DNA from: Pyrinomonadaceae bacterium
GTDB lineage: Bacteria; Acidobacteriota; Blastocatellia; Pyrinomonadales; Pyrinomonadaceae
Assembly: GCA_014380365.1 (NCBI GenBank)
Contig: JACMJZ010000025.1
Coordinates: forward strand, 62,001 to 126,000
Direction of reading: 5' to 3'
DNA length: 64,000 bases
The stretch's first letter is position 1. Each line of letters starts with the position of its first letter. Of the stretch, positions 17,318-25,400 are shown one piece after another. The notes below the pieces were generated by a model. That model was not told where the DNA came from. It was given only the letters and a program-made list of their open reading frames with translations, and did no database searches. Position numbers and translations under genes: made by a program.

Positions 17318-19087
17318 ATGTTGATTGCTCAAACCTGGAAGTTTGCCTTCTCGCTCTTATTTGCAGCGGCGCTCGTTTCTTGTGCTTCGCGAGTGCCGGC
17401 GCAAAGTGTGACTCAGAATTCAGGATCGCCATTGTCCGATAGCGAGAAGTCGACGCGACTCGAATCGCCTGCGCCGATCAAGAAAAACCTCGTCGACGTC
17501 CCCGGTTCCAACGAAGAGCGACTCGGCGCGCTGGAGCGGGCCCTCGAACAGCAGACTGCCAAACTTGACCAACTTCATAAGATTATTCTCGAGCAGCAAA
17601 AAACAATTCAACTCCTGACTGGGAGTGGCAAGGGCGTCCCGCCCATGAATCACGCGCAAGATGCGCGTGCCACGATCCAGCCCGTGAATCACGCGGAGGA
17701 CAAGCGTCCCCCATTGAGTGTTGAAGAGCGACTGAAAAAGGTTGAGGGGCGCGTGGCGGATATTGGGCCGGTGAAGTTCAGCGGCGACCTGCGTCTGCGG
17801 TCCGAATCATTCTTTGGATTATCAAACAGTCTGGCGAACGGCAATAATCCCGCGGTGCTGGGCAACGAGCTGAGCATGCGTCACCGCTTGCGCGTGCGTG
17901 CGCGGCTGGCGATGACCGGCGCGATTGGCGACGAGTTTGAATGGGGCTTGCGTCTGGCTAGTGGCAGCTTTGCCGACAACATCTCGACGAACCAGACCCT
18001 GACGGACTTTTACAATCGCAAGCCTTTTGGGCTTGATCAAGCCTTTATCAGTTACAAGCCGCGCGGCGTTCCCGGCCTGCGTCTCCAGGGTGGGAAGTTT
18101 GAAGCGCCATGGATGTCCACCGAGATGACGATCGATAGCGACGTCATGATTGAAGGCCTGAACGAGTCGTATACGCGTAAGTTTGAAAACTCGAAGTTGA
18201 CGGAACTCAAGTTCGTGGCCTGGCAATCGCCTTTCCTCGAACGCAACTCTGCTTTTGTGCGCAACAGTAATGGCACCGTCAACATCGAGCAGTCGCGGCG
18301 CGGTGGACGCGACCTGGCGCTCTACGGCGGACAAGTCAGCTCAAGCTTCGCGTTTAATCCGAAGGTGGGCCTCAAGCTTTCCTTGGCTGATCTCTATTTC
18401 TCCGGCACGCAGTTCATTTCGCCGGTACAGGTTTGGGGCAATCAATTACAGCTTCCGGTAACTTTCACCATCCCCGCTTCGGGCTCGACGCCGGCGCAAA
18501 CGATTACTACTCAAGTTTCGATCCCGCGTGATTTTCTCGTTGCCGGAAATGGCAACCTGGGTCTGACGAATGCGAGTAACAACGCGACCAACCGCGACGG
18601 GCGTCTCGCTTCCGGTTTCAACCTTGTCGACCTGCTTGCCCGTCTGGAGTTGAAACACAGTAAGCGTTGGCCCGTCACCGTCCTGCTGAATTTCGTGACG
18701 AACACGCAGACGCACGACGTGGTCACGGCTGGACCCGGCGGCGCCGATTTGATACTTCCCAACAACGAGAACAATGGATTCTGGGGTGAAGTCCAGATAG
18801 GGCAAACGAAAGCTCGTGGCGACATGCAGTTTGGTTACACGTTTATGCAGATTGAAAAAGACGCGGTGCTGACGCCTTTCAACATGTCTGACATAACGCA
18901 ACAGTCTGACATGCGCGGCCACCGCCTGGTGTTTTCCTACGCTGCCGATCCGCGCGTGACGTTTACAGTAACCGGCATCGTTACCCAGCGCCCGAACGGA
19001 TTGCTCGGCCCCTTTGGAACAACTCCGCCCGGTTCGTTTAATCTGCCGACCAAGCGGCTGCAACTCGACACGGTCATAAAGTTCTAG
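17318..19087 (+). CDS. Outer-membrane porin, Porin_5-like
   Basis: A 589-residue exported protein expected to form a beta-barrel in the outer membrane. Residues 1-29 are a signal peptide (cleavage near VPAQS; an LVSC lipobox-like string is also present). A coiled-coil segment follows at about 70-105 (LERALEQQTAKLDQLHKII), then from about residue 150 alternating amphipathic strands: VKFSGDLRLRSESFFG, HRLRVRARLAM, GLRLQGGKFEAPW. The last residue is aromatic (VIKF end), as in outer-membrane barrels. This layout fits the putative-porin (Porin_5) family. The ATG at 17318 has an AGGAG 8 bases upstream. A dispersed repeat is inserted in frame at 17636-17712. A candidate Pho box upstream suggests induction by phosphate starvation and uptake of anions. 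Confidence 0.8.
   Translation: MLIAQTWKFAFSLLFAAALVSCASRVPAQSVTQNSGSPLSDSEKSTRLESPAPIKKNLVDVPGSNEERLGALERALEQQTAKLDQLHKIILEQQKTIQLLTGSGKGVPPMNHAQDARATIQPVNHAEDKRPPLSVEERLKKVEGRVADIGPVKFSGDLRLRSESFFGLSNSLANGNNPAVLGNELSMRHRLRVRARLAMTGAIGDEFEWGLRLASGSFADNISTNQTLTDFYNRKPFGLDQAFISYKPRGVPGLRLQGGKFEAPWMSTEMTIDSDVMIEGLNESYTRKFENSKLTELKFVAWQSPFLERNSAFVRNSNGTVNIEQSRRGGRDLALYGGQVSSSFAFNPKVGLKLSLADLYFSGTQFISPVQVWGNQLQLPVTFTIPASGSTPAQTITTQVSIPRDFLVAGNGNLGLTNASNNATNRDGRLASGFNLVDLLARLELKHSKRWPVTVLLNFVTNTQTHDVVTAGPGGADLILPNNENNGFWGEVQIGQTKARGDMQFGYTFMQIEKDAVLTPFNMSDITQQSDMRGHRLVFSYAADPRVTFTVTGIVTQRPNGLLGPFGTTPPGSFNLPTKRLQLDTVIKF
17636..17712. repeat. Dispersed repeat inserted in frame in the porin gene
   Basis: The segment reads GGGCGTCCCGCCC, ATGAATCACGCG, CAAGATGCGCGTGCCACG, then a second GTGAATCACGCG and GACAAGCGTCCC. 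It encodes about 25 residues with no hydrophobic pattern, between the coiled coil and the barrel. The palindromic make-up is that of intergenic elements rather than of coding DNA. Confidence 0.6.
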
Positions 19088-19094
19088 GAATGCT

Positions 19095-19222
19095 CGGGGC
19101 ACTCGCCCGACCGTTAGGGAGGGCTCAGATCAGTTCGCCGTTGGGAAACGCTGAGCCCTCCCTGACGGTCGGGCTAGTGCCGTCTGACTCGATCCCTCCC
19201 TGACGGTCGGGCCACTGCCCCG
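19095..19222. repeat. Inverted repeat family A, copy 2 (extra arm)
   Basis: One left arm (GCCCGACCGTTAGGGAGGGC) is followed by two right arms (CCCTCCCTGACGGTCGGGC at about 19158 and again near 19195), so this copy is one and a half elements long. It directly follows the porin stop codon and may end its transcript. Confidence 0.75.
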
Positions 19223-19229
19223 TTCGCAT

Positions 19230-19556
19230 TTCTTAACCGGGATTTAATTTCGCAGTAACCACGAGTTAGCATTTCGCGTTCATAGTCCTTCCAGATACTC
19301 GTTACTGGTGGCTGGCACGAGCGTTTGCTAAGGACCCGAGGCGCTTCGTGGAGATAATCTCAACACGCCGATAGCTGCACTGGTTCAGGGGGAACAGCGC
19401 GGCGGGGAAAATCGGAGATAGAGATCGCCGCTTCTACTGAGTATTCCCGCCAACAACACCTGACACATCCGGCTTCTGGAACCAACCCGGATGTGTCGCG
19501 GTCTTTAGTGCTCATTCTTTCAGCCCCGGCGGCAGCCGACCGCCGGGGCATTTTTT
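19230..19556 (+). ncRNA. Candidate structured small RNA
   Basis: A gene-free stretch with ordered secondary structure: a possible stem GCGGCG / CGCCGC at about 19401-19434, an alternative pairing of GGCGGGGA with TTCCCGCC at about 19443, a perfect 11-base stem GACACATCCGG (19462-19472) with CCGGATGTGTC (19487-19497), and a strong terminator at 19523-19556. It does not show the marks of tmRNA, RNase P RNA or SRP RNA. It could also be a long leader of the response regulator gene, but the terminator comes before that gene. Confidence 0.35.
19523..19556 (+). terminator. Rho-independent terminator
   Basis: A perfect 10-base stem GCCCCGGCGG / CCGCCGGGGC with a 7-base loop, followed by A and six T. 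It is the best intrinsic terminator in the window. Confidence 0.85.
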
Positions 19557-19644
19557 CAGCAGAAACCCGACCCCGGGGAGCGCCGCAGCCAGCGTGGGGT
19601 GGGACGGTAAGGGAAGGGCTCCAAAACTCGAACCAAAGTCCAAG

Positions 19645-19676
19645 CCCTTGCTGACGCGCGGGCTTCCGTTACGCGG
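19645..19676. repeat. Half element of repeat family A
   Basis: The string GCCCTTGCTGACGCGCGGGC is the variant arm also found in the family A copies at 20143 and 31167. Only one arm is recognisable here, just upstream of the pseudo-receiver gene. Confidence 0.55.
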
Positions 19677-19717
19677 GGTTTCTGTTACACCGGGACGCTA
19701 ACTCTATGGGAGATGCA

Positions 19718-20134
19718 ATGAGTTGGAATGAACTTCTGCCGACAATCATGGTGGCTGACAGCGATGAAGACGAACGCTGTCTGATGAAGTCAATATTAGA
19801 GTTGAAAGGCTTTCAGGTGCTGGAGGCGCTTGATGGCCAGGAGGCGATCGAGATAGCGGTGCGGAAGCGGCCTGATCTCTTGCTGATCCAGTTGAAGCTG
19901 CCGGTCGTCAGCGGGTTCACTGCGATCCGTCGGATTAAGAAGCACGACGAGTTAAGGGACGTTCCCATCATAGCGATTTCATTTAACAATCCCACGTCAA
20001 ACCACAACCTTGCACTGGCGGCAGGTTGTAATGCGCACGTTGAAAATCCCATCGAGTTTGACTTGCTTGACGCGCTAATCGACCGGTTGTTGCCGGGCGA
20101 TCGGCTGCCGCTTGCGTCAGCGCTGATTCAGTAG
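19718..20134 (+). CDS. Stand-alone receiver-like protein lacking the phospho-Asp
   Basis: A 138-residue CheY-like domain with no output domain. The fold is clear (TIMVADSDEDERCLMKSILELKG, then PDLLLIQLKLPVVSG, then VPIIAIS, then ENPIEFDLLDAL). The chemistry is missing: the phospho-acceptor position is Gln58 instead of Asp, the second acidic-pocket residue is Ser15, and the conserved Lys is Asn110. It cannot be phosphorylated in the usual way and is probably a protein-interaction module. The ATG at 19718 is chosen because GGGAG lies 5 bases upstream; an in-frame ATG at 19706 is possible. No kinase is adjacent. Confidence 0.8.
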   Translation: MSWNELLPTIMVADSDEDERCLMKSILELKGFQVLEALDGQEAIEIAVRKRPDLLLIQLKLPVVSGFTAIRRIKKHDELRDVPIIAISFNNPTSNHNLALAAGCNAHVENPIEFDLLDALIDRLLPGDRLPLASALIQ

Positions 20135-20142
20135 TTGCCCAG

Positions 20143-20215
20143 CGGGGCAGTAGCCCGCGCGTAAGCAAGGGCGCCCAAGCGTAACGCCCTCCCTTACGGT
20201 CGGGCCACTGCCCCG
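20143..20215. repeat. Inverted repeat family A, copy 3
   Basis: Outer arms CGGGGCAGTAGCCCG and CGGGCCACTGCCCCG. The left inner arm is the GCGCGTAAGCAAGGGCG variant, while the right is the CGCCCTCCCTTACGGTCGGG form. It separates the pseudo-receiver from the next small gene. Confidence 0.75.
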
Positions 20216-20245
20216 AGCTACCATTCGATCACGAAGGACACCGCC

Positions 20246-20494
20246 ATGAACCTTAACGATCACGGTATCTATAAACTTCCTGATGGCAGAGAATTTGTTG
20301 TGCGCGCCGGGCGCCATGGAAGCTACGTGCTCCATGACCTGCGAATGGGCGTTTCCAGTGCACCCGTGTACCTGATCGACGGCTCCGGACAGTTTCTTTC
20401 ATGGGGAAAGCCGACGCGCTGGAATCTTGGCGATCTTAGCTACACCGGCCGCAGATCAATTCCTCAGGGTCAGAGACTGGTTGATACGCGCTAA
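20246..20494 (+). CDS. Small hypothetical protein
   Basis: An 82-residue protein that I do not recognise. It begins MNLNDHGIYKLPDGREFVVR with alternating beta-type residues (YVLHDLRMG, PVYLIDGSGQFLSWG), suggesting a small beta-rich domain. A GAAGGA motif 7 bases before the ATG supports translation. Its stop overlaps by 4 bases the stop of the convergent CHAD gene. It has no signal peptide or cysteines. Confidence 0.6.
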   Translation: MNLNDHGIYKLPDGREFVVRAGRHGSYVLHDLRMGVSSAPVYLIDGSGQFLSWGKPTRWNLGDLSYTGRRSIPQGQRLVDTR

Positions 20495-21558
20495 CGCGAC
20501 CGTCGCGAAGTGGAGCCGGCCTTCCGAGGTGCCTTGGCGGCGTTTGTCGCAATATGAGATGCAAGCGACGCTGATGAGTCAAGTTGAACAATCTTGCGAA
20601 GTTGCTCACTGCGATCGCTTGTTTCCCAGTCCCGCCAGCGCGCGAGGGCGCTGCGAAGATGTTTGGTTCGTTGTTTGACGAAGTGATCAAGAAGCCAGAT
20701 CGAAGCTGCTCCGCGTTCCGAGTCTCCCGTGCCGTTCTCAGCAGACTGCCTGCCTTTCCCGGATAACTCGTCACCAAACTCAACGATCCAGACATCGCAA
20801 TCGTGAAGTTCGCCCAGAGATGACTGCAGCGCCGCCACCCGAGTGGAAAAAGGAGCGAGCTTTCTACCCCAGCACTTTTCAAATAACTCCAGCGCGTAAC
20901 GAAGCCGCTTGGCGGCAATTCGCATCTTGTGCAGAGGTTTGACCTTCAGCGGGTGATACAGGCTGTCACTTAGTTTCTCAAGCTCTTTGAGGCGATCCAG
21001 GATCGTGGCGCGCGCGACCGCGCGATAGGAGGGTCGAGCGGCTGCGCTCGCACCTCGCGCTGATTTCCTTCGACTCGCCACCGGTTCGATGGCTGCCTCG
21101 ACGGCTGGCAGGAAGTCTGAATGAAGTTGCGTCAGGCAAGCCTCGTCCAGAATAGGTATTAACTCTTCGCGGGCTGCGATTCGCTTTGCTCGACGGATAT
21201 CCGCAAGTTGCTGAATTCCGGAAGAAACTTTGGGCGGCGCTTTGGTCGCAAGTTTTTCCAATGCAATTATCGCAACGTCCTGATCGCGCACTTGGCCGAG
21301 GGCATCGGCAATTTCCTTTATTCCCTTAAGCGAGTTCGCAATGCGACGCTTTCGCGCGTACGGCATAAAATCACGTAATGCGCTGCGCAGCCGGCGCGAG
21401 GCCACGCGCATGTCATGGACGCCTTCAGGATCGTTTTCGTCGAGAGCACGCTCGCGGAAGCCGCACATCTCTCCCAACCTGACGGTGACTACCCGTCGGA
21501 TTGCGGCCGTTGCTTCCGCATCGCAATCTATCCCGGAAATCTGTTTTGGCTTCGCCAT
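20491..21558 (-). CDS. CHAD domain protein
   Basis: A 355-residue protein of the CHAD family, helical domains rich in conserved histidines and basic residues that bind polyphosphate. The hallmark VHDMRVASRRLRSALRDF is at about residues 46-64, and a second LHKMRIAAKRLRYALELFEKCW at about 210-231 shows the usual internal duplication. It is the last gene of a minus-strand set (two thymidylate-kinase-like genes, Ppx/GppA, CHAD) with gaps of 7, -4 and 6 bases. The neighbourhood with exopolyphosphatase supports a role at polyphosphate granules; this is inference from family context. Confidence 0.88.
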   Translation of the reverse strand: MAKPKQISGIDCDAEATAAIRRVVTVRLGEMCGFRERALDENDPEGVHDMRVASRRLRSALRDFMPYARKRRIANSLKGIKEIADALGQVRDQDVAIIALEKLATKAPPKVSSGIQQLADIRRAKRIAAREELIPILDEACLTQLHSDFLPAVEAAIEPVASRRKSARGASAAARPSYRAVARATILDRLKELEKLSDSLYHPLKVKPLHKMRIAAKRLRYALELFEKCWGRKLAPFSTRVAALQSSLGELHDCDVWIVEFGDELSGKGRQSAENGTGDSERGAASIWLLDHFVKQRTKHLRSALARWRDWETSDRSEQLRKIVQLDSSASLASHIATNAAKAPRKAGSTSRRSR

Positions 21559-21564
21559 CTTGGA

Positions 21565-23130
21565 TCAGGCTCGTTTAGCTTTTGTGGTGCGCGCGCTAAA
21601 GCTGAGGCTGCACTGGAAAGCCTGCTCAAACATTTCTCGCCTGAGCTCGGCCTCCCGCAGCTCATTTGAGCAGTCGAGCGCGCTTCTTAACTGGATCGCC
21701 AGGATATCTCCCTCGCGAGTGCAGCGGAGCTCACTTACGCGACCGTCGTGACTTCTATCCAGCGCATCGGCCACGCGCACAATAGCGCCGAGACGACAAA
21801 CTGTTTCCCGATCTGCCGTATTCAGCGACGCGTATTCCAGGTGACGTTCCTTCGGCGGCGAGCCACGATGATAGCGGGCGATGTTTGCAATCACGGCGCG
21901 CTCGGCTTCGGAAAAACCGGTCAACTCAGAATTCTCGATCAAATAGAGCGAGTGCTTGTGGTGGGATTCGTGGGCGATGTGGTATCCGACGTCGTGTAAC
22001 AAAGCAGCGGCAGACATCAACGTCCGTTGATGACGCGTGAGATTCTCCGTGGCCGCCAGGCTGTCGAAGATCGTTTCGGCCAATCTCGCCACCTGATGCG
22101 AGTGCGCTTCTTCGTAGCCGAAGCGTCTTCCCACTGCGTGAACACCGCGCAATTTGTGATCGGAAAAGTCAGGCATTGGCGGGAGCGACTCCGCTTCCAG
22201 TTCACGCAAACGATCGATAATTACTCCTTCGCGCAAGGCAGAGTCGCAGGTGGTGAGCACATTCATTCCTAGAGCGCGCATTGCGCCTTCAAGTATCTGG
22301 CCGCCGGCCACAATAATTTCCGAACGTTGGGAGCTAATGCCCGGCAGCGAGCGCCGCTCCGCGATGTTCATGCTCGCCAGGTCAGTGTTCAGCCGCGCCA
22401 GCTGGCTAAGAGCGATCTCCGCCTCAGCCGGTTGGGCTGCCTGGTTCTTACGTTCTGTGTCAGTCGCTAGGCGCGAACGAAGCACCGCACCCACGGCCAG
22501 GATCGTCCCCGAAGTCCCCGTCGCTTGATGCCAACGACCACCGCGTAGCTCTCGAGCCGGTCGTTCAAAGGCAGCCCGGATCTCATTTTTCAGGTTGCTA
22601 AGCTCTTTCGATTTTGGCGGGTCGTTAGGAAGGAACCGTTCGGTCAATGCCACCGCACCTACCTTCACCGAGAAAAGCGAAAGGGGTAGGCCGTCACGAA
22701 ATACCGAGATTTCAGTCGAGCCGCCGCCAATGTCAATGTTGATATTCGTGGCGCCACCGCAGCCTTGCGACGCGGCCAGCCCGATGAGCCTGGCCTCCTC
22801 GATACCGGAGAGAATCTCCACACGGATGCCTGTCTGTCGCTCGACTTCCTTGATGAATTCGGCCGAGTTTCTTGCTTCACGAACGGAAGCCGTGGCAATC
22901 GCGATGATGGCTTCGGCGCCGCGCGCTTCTGCTATTGATTGGAAGCGCTTGATGCAAGTTGCCGCGCGTTCGATGGCCGAGGGTGCGAGATGCCCGTTCC
23001 GTAGCGTTTCCTGGCCCAGGCGGACCACGTCCTTTTCGCGCGCGAGGACCGCGAAGGAGTCGCTTGCCGCTGCATCAACAACTGCAAGTTTGATCGAGTT
23101 GGATCCAATGTCTATGGCGGCGAGTTTCAA
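21565..23130 (-). CDS. ppx: Ppx/GppA phosphatase family protein with HD domain
   Basis: Degrades polyphosphate from the end or hydrolyses pppGpp. The 521 residues start with an ASKHA fold: AAIDIGSNSIKLAVV at the phosphate-1 site, IATASVREARN, and INIDIGGGSTEI at the phosphate-2 site with the catalytic Glu in the usual position of the GTGSVREA-like loop. A C-terminal HD-type helical domain includes LLHDVGYHIAHESHHKHS. The start is TTG at 23130, overlapping the preceding stop by 4 bases (TTGA), which indicates translational coupling. Operon partners are two nucleotide-kinase-like proteins and CHAD, pointing to polyphosphate metabolism. Ppx and GppA cannot be told apart here. Confidence 0.88.
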   Translation of the reverse strand: MKLAAIDIGSNSIKLAVVDAAASDSFAVLAREKDVVRLGQETLRNGHLAPSAIERAATCIKRFQSIAEARGAEAIIAIATASVREARNSAEFIKEVERQTGIRVEILSGIEEARLIGLAASQGCGGATNINIDIGGGSTEISVFRDGLPLSLFSVKVGAVALTERFLPNDPPKSKELSNLKNEIRAAFERPARELRGGRWHQATGTSGTILAVGAVLRSRLATDTERKNQAAQPAEAEIALSQLARLNTDLASMNIAERRSLPGISSQRSEIIVAGGQILEGAMRALGMNVLTTCDSALREGVIIDRLRELEAESLPPMPDFSDHKLRGVHAVGRRFGYEEAHSHQVARLAETIFDSLAATENLTRHQRTLMSAAALLHDVGYHIAHESHHKHSLYLIENSELTGFSEAERAVIANIARYHRGSPPKERHLEYASLNTADRETVCRLGAIVRVADALDRSHDGRVSELRCTREGDILAIQLRSALDCSNELREAELRREMFEQAFQCSLSFSARTTKAKRA

Positions 23131-23924
23131 CTGGCTGCTGATTTCTCGAGCTTGTCTTGAGGCGTCGTAGATATTGGTTTTCGCGTTGGGTCGTCGGCGG
23201 CCTTCATTTTCGTTTGAGGAACGGGCGCTTCGACGACTGCCGGCGGATCGTCAATAACTTTGGCCACCGAGCGTCGCAGATCGGCTGCGACGCTGCGAAC
23301 CGAACGCGATGCGTTCATCACGTGAAAGCCATACTCAGAACTCATCCTGTCGAAGACCTGGAGCATTCGCGTCTGATACGCGATGAAACTATCGTAGAAA
23401 TCCTCTCCTAAGTGGATATCACGGCCGGATTCCCAGTAGTCAAAACCTCTGCCCGACACCAGCACCCGGGTCACCAGCTCCTGTGCCGACTGAATTCTCA
23501 GATAGAAGACGGCATCCGGCACCAGCGACATGCCATAGATCGAGCGAATCCATCCGGAGTCTATTCCACGAACTTCGGCCCGCGCCATCGCAGAGTAAAT
23601 ATAACGATCGGTCAAGACAATAAATCCCGAACGCAGCGCCGGCAACATCTCGTTTTCAAGCCGATCAATAAAGTCCGTGGCGTAAAAGAGCTGCATCGTA
23701 AGACGGCCCAGGGTATGGCCGGTCTTTGCTTCTTTGATGCCGCGGCCCGCCAGCACGGATCTGGTCATACCCGTATCGAGCACGGCATGGCCACGCGACT
23801 CCAGCCAGGTGCGCAGCAGCGCGATATGGGTCGAGCGCCCGACGCCATCCGTTCCCTCGACTACTATCAGTTTGCCGGTGTAATGCTCTTGCTCCGCTCC
23901 CGGTAGCGGCGTGCCGTAAAACAA
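23127..23924 (-). CDS. Thymidylate-kinase-like protein, Walker A Lys replaced by Arg
   Basis: A 265-residue P-loop protein of the thymidylate kinase superfamily. The phosphate loop reads GTDGVGRST, so the usual invariant Lys is Arg30; the DRYIYSA motif that follows the first half is kept. The C-terminal 40 residues are Pro/Lys-rich and appear disordered. It is a paralogue of the next gene upstream, with which it shares LHATDF/LFYATDF and DRY motifs. The frame starts with TTG at 23924, 7 bases after the upstream stop. Loss of the Lys suggests a weak or regulatory subunit. With Ppx and CHAD downstream, a polyphosphate or nucleotide-phosphate role is plausible but unproven. Confidence 0.8.
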   Translation of the reverse strand: MFYGTPLPGAEQEHYTGKLIVVEGTDGVGRSTHIALLRTWLESRGHAVLDTGMTRSVLAGRGIKEAKTGHTLGRLTMQLFYATDFIDRLENEMLPALRSGFIVLTDRYIYSAMARAEVRGIDSGWIRSIYGMSLVPDAVFYLRIQSAQELVTRVLVSGRGFDYWESGRDIHLGEDFYDSFIAYQTRMLQVFDRMSSEYGFHVMNASRSVRSVAADLRRSVAKVIDDPPAVVEAPVPQTKMKAADDPTRKPISTTPQDKLEKSAAS

Positions 23925-23931
23925 TTGGTTC

Positions 23932-24609
23932 TTAATTGGCTTTGGACCGCCTCTTTTTCAAATGTCGCACGATGATGTTTCTCATTTCTCGTTGCTGTGC
24001 CTCAATCGAACGGGTTGCATCTATCACCGTCAAGCCAAACTCGTCCACCATGCGATCATACTCCTCCAGAATCTTCCCCTGGAAGATTGTAAAACTCTTC
24101 TCCGGATCGTCAGTCCAACCCATGTCTAAGCCGGCCTCGTAATATTTGAGGTTGGGCCTTCCGGAGATTATGCGTTCAACTGCAATGTCCAGGGGCGCCC
24201 TGAAGAAGAAGCCGACGTTAGGCTTTACTGCAAACTTGTAAACATCGCGCACCCAATCGCGAGCGCAGCCGCGGGCAACGTCGCGAGCAAACGCCGTGTA
24301 GATGTAACGATCTGCAAGCACGATCGCGCCAGCCTTCAGTGGCGGAATGATGTCACGTTCGGTGCGATCCGCGAAATCCGTAGCGTGGAGGAGTGAAAAA
24401 GTCGCGGGCGTAAAGATGTGTCGTTTTTTGGCGCGCCTTGTCGTATCTTTGACCAATGGCGATGAATTCCATTCGGAGTAGAACACCGGATAGCCTTCAG
24501 CCTTCAACCATTGATAGAGCAGCGCCAACTGCGTGGACTTCCCGCTTCCGTCCGTGCCTTCTACTACGAAGAGCTTGCCCGGAAAACGGTGGCTTCCGTA
24601 AGAAATCAT
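23932..24609 (-). CDS. Thymidylate-kinase-like protein, intact P-loop
   Basis: A 225-residue P-loop kinase. GTDGSGKSTQLALL is a complete Walker A, and LADRYIYTAFARDVARG carries the DRY motif of dTMP kinases. The specificity region (GRPNLKYYEAGLDMGW) is unlike housekeeping Tmk, so the substrate may not be dTMP. It leads the four-gene operon with its Arg-loop paralogue, Ppx/GppA and CHAD. The divergent sixA gene starts 62 bases away, so both promoters share that gap. Gene duplication followed by divergence is the simplest reading. Confidence 0.82.
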   Translation of the reverse strand: MISYGSHRFPGKLFVVEGTDGSGKSTQLALLYQWLKAEGYPVFYSEWNSSPLVKDTTRRAKKRHIFTPATFSLLHATDFADRTERDIIPPLKAGAIVLADRYIYTAFARDVARGCARDWVRDVYKFAVKPNVGFFFRAPLDIAVERIISGRPNLKYYEAGLDMGWTDDPEKSFTIFQGKILEEYDRMVDEFGLTVIDATRSIEAQQREMRNIIVRHLKKRRSKAN

Positions 24610-24670
24610 TCAGACAAAATAACAGATTAGTGTTACAGAGAGGTAAACGACCGAGCCAAGGAATGTCGAG

Positions 24671-25168
24671 ATGAAAACACTCTTTCTTTTGAGGCACGCA
24701 AAATCGAGTTGGAACGATGCAAATCTCCAGGACTTTGATCGGCCTTTGAACGCTCGCGGTTTGAGAGGCGCCGAGCTGATCGGGACGTTCATTAAGAAGG
24801 AGAAGGTGTCATTTGATCTGGTTTTGAGCTCTCCCGCTGTCAGAGCCCGCGAAACGATCGAAATTGTGCTGAAGACCGCGAAGCTGGCGGCCGAAGTCCG
24901 TTATGACCAACGAATATATGAAGCCAGCCCGCATGTTCTGATCGAAGTCATTACCCAGATTGAAGAAGAAAAAAGCAAGGTTCTATTGGTGGGGCATAAC
25001 CCGGGAATTGAGAAACTGTTGGAAATGTTAACGGGAGGAATCACTCACGTGGCGACGGGTACCTTTGCCAAAATCGACTTGAAGGCTGCCAAGTGGAGCA
25101 AGGCCCTGGAAGCGCAGGGCACTCTCGATTGGGTGGTGAAGCCAAAAGAGCTGGGCGCAGTTGGATAG
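24671..25168 (+). CDS. sixA: SixA-like phosphohistidine phosphatase
   Basis: A 165-residue member of the histidine phosphatase (phosphoglycerate mutase-like) superfamily. SixA removes phosphate from phosphohistidine on phosphorelay or phosphotransferase proteins. It has the LLRHAKSSW signature with nucleophile His9, the SSPAVRARET block, and VGHNPGIEKLL with the second catalytic His. The small size and RHAKSSW motif fit SixA rather than larger mutases. It is transcribed away from the nucleotide-kinase/ppx operon across a 61-base gap. The cellular substrate is not evident from context. Confidence 0.85.
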   Translation: MKTLFLLRHAKSSWNDANLQDFDRPLNARGLRGAELIGTFIKKEKVSFDLVLSSPAVRARETIEIVLKTAKLAAEVRYDQRIYEASPHVLIEVITQIEEEKSKVLLVGHNPGIEKLLEMLTGGITHVATGTFAKIDLKAAKWSKALEAQGTLDWVVKPKELGAVG

Positions 25169-25184
25169 CTCCCCTGAATCGTGC

Positions 25185-25400
25185 TTAGCGTTCGCTGACA
25201 AACTCCCCGGCACTCACCCGCTTTTGACCGCTCAGGCGTTTAGCCAGATCCGCGTAGAAGCATCTCAAACACAAGCCATACGAATCCTCGCTCGCCTTCT
25301 CTCTAATCTTCGTTCCACACGAAACGCATAGGATCTGAAAATGCTGGCGCAACTCATTGCCGCTGATTTTAAGACTCAGTCTTGCCGCTTTTTCGGCCAT
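25185..25400 (-). CDS. Small zinc-ribbon protein
   Basis: A 71-residue basic protein with two cysteine pairs, CVSC (25 and 28) and CLRC (44 and 47), spaced like a zinc ribbon, followed by a helical tail (FYADLAKRLSGQKR). I do not recognise the family. GGGAGGA about 8 bases before the ATG supports translation. It is convergent with sixA, the two stops being 16 bases apart. It could bind RNA or protein. Confidence 0.6.
   Translation of the reverse strand: MAEKAARLSLKISGNELRQHFQILCVSCGTKIREKASEDSYGLCLRCFYADLAKRLSGQKRVSAGEFVSER

Noticed and set aside
24623-24655. Pho-box-like pair GTTACAGAGAG / GTAAACGACCG before sixA
   Set aside because: Only two units with a poor core, and the site is equally near the divergent operon. 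It could be chance.
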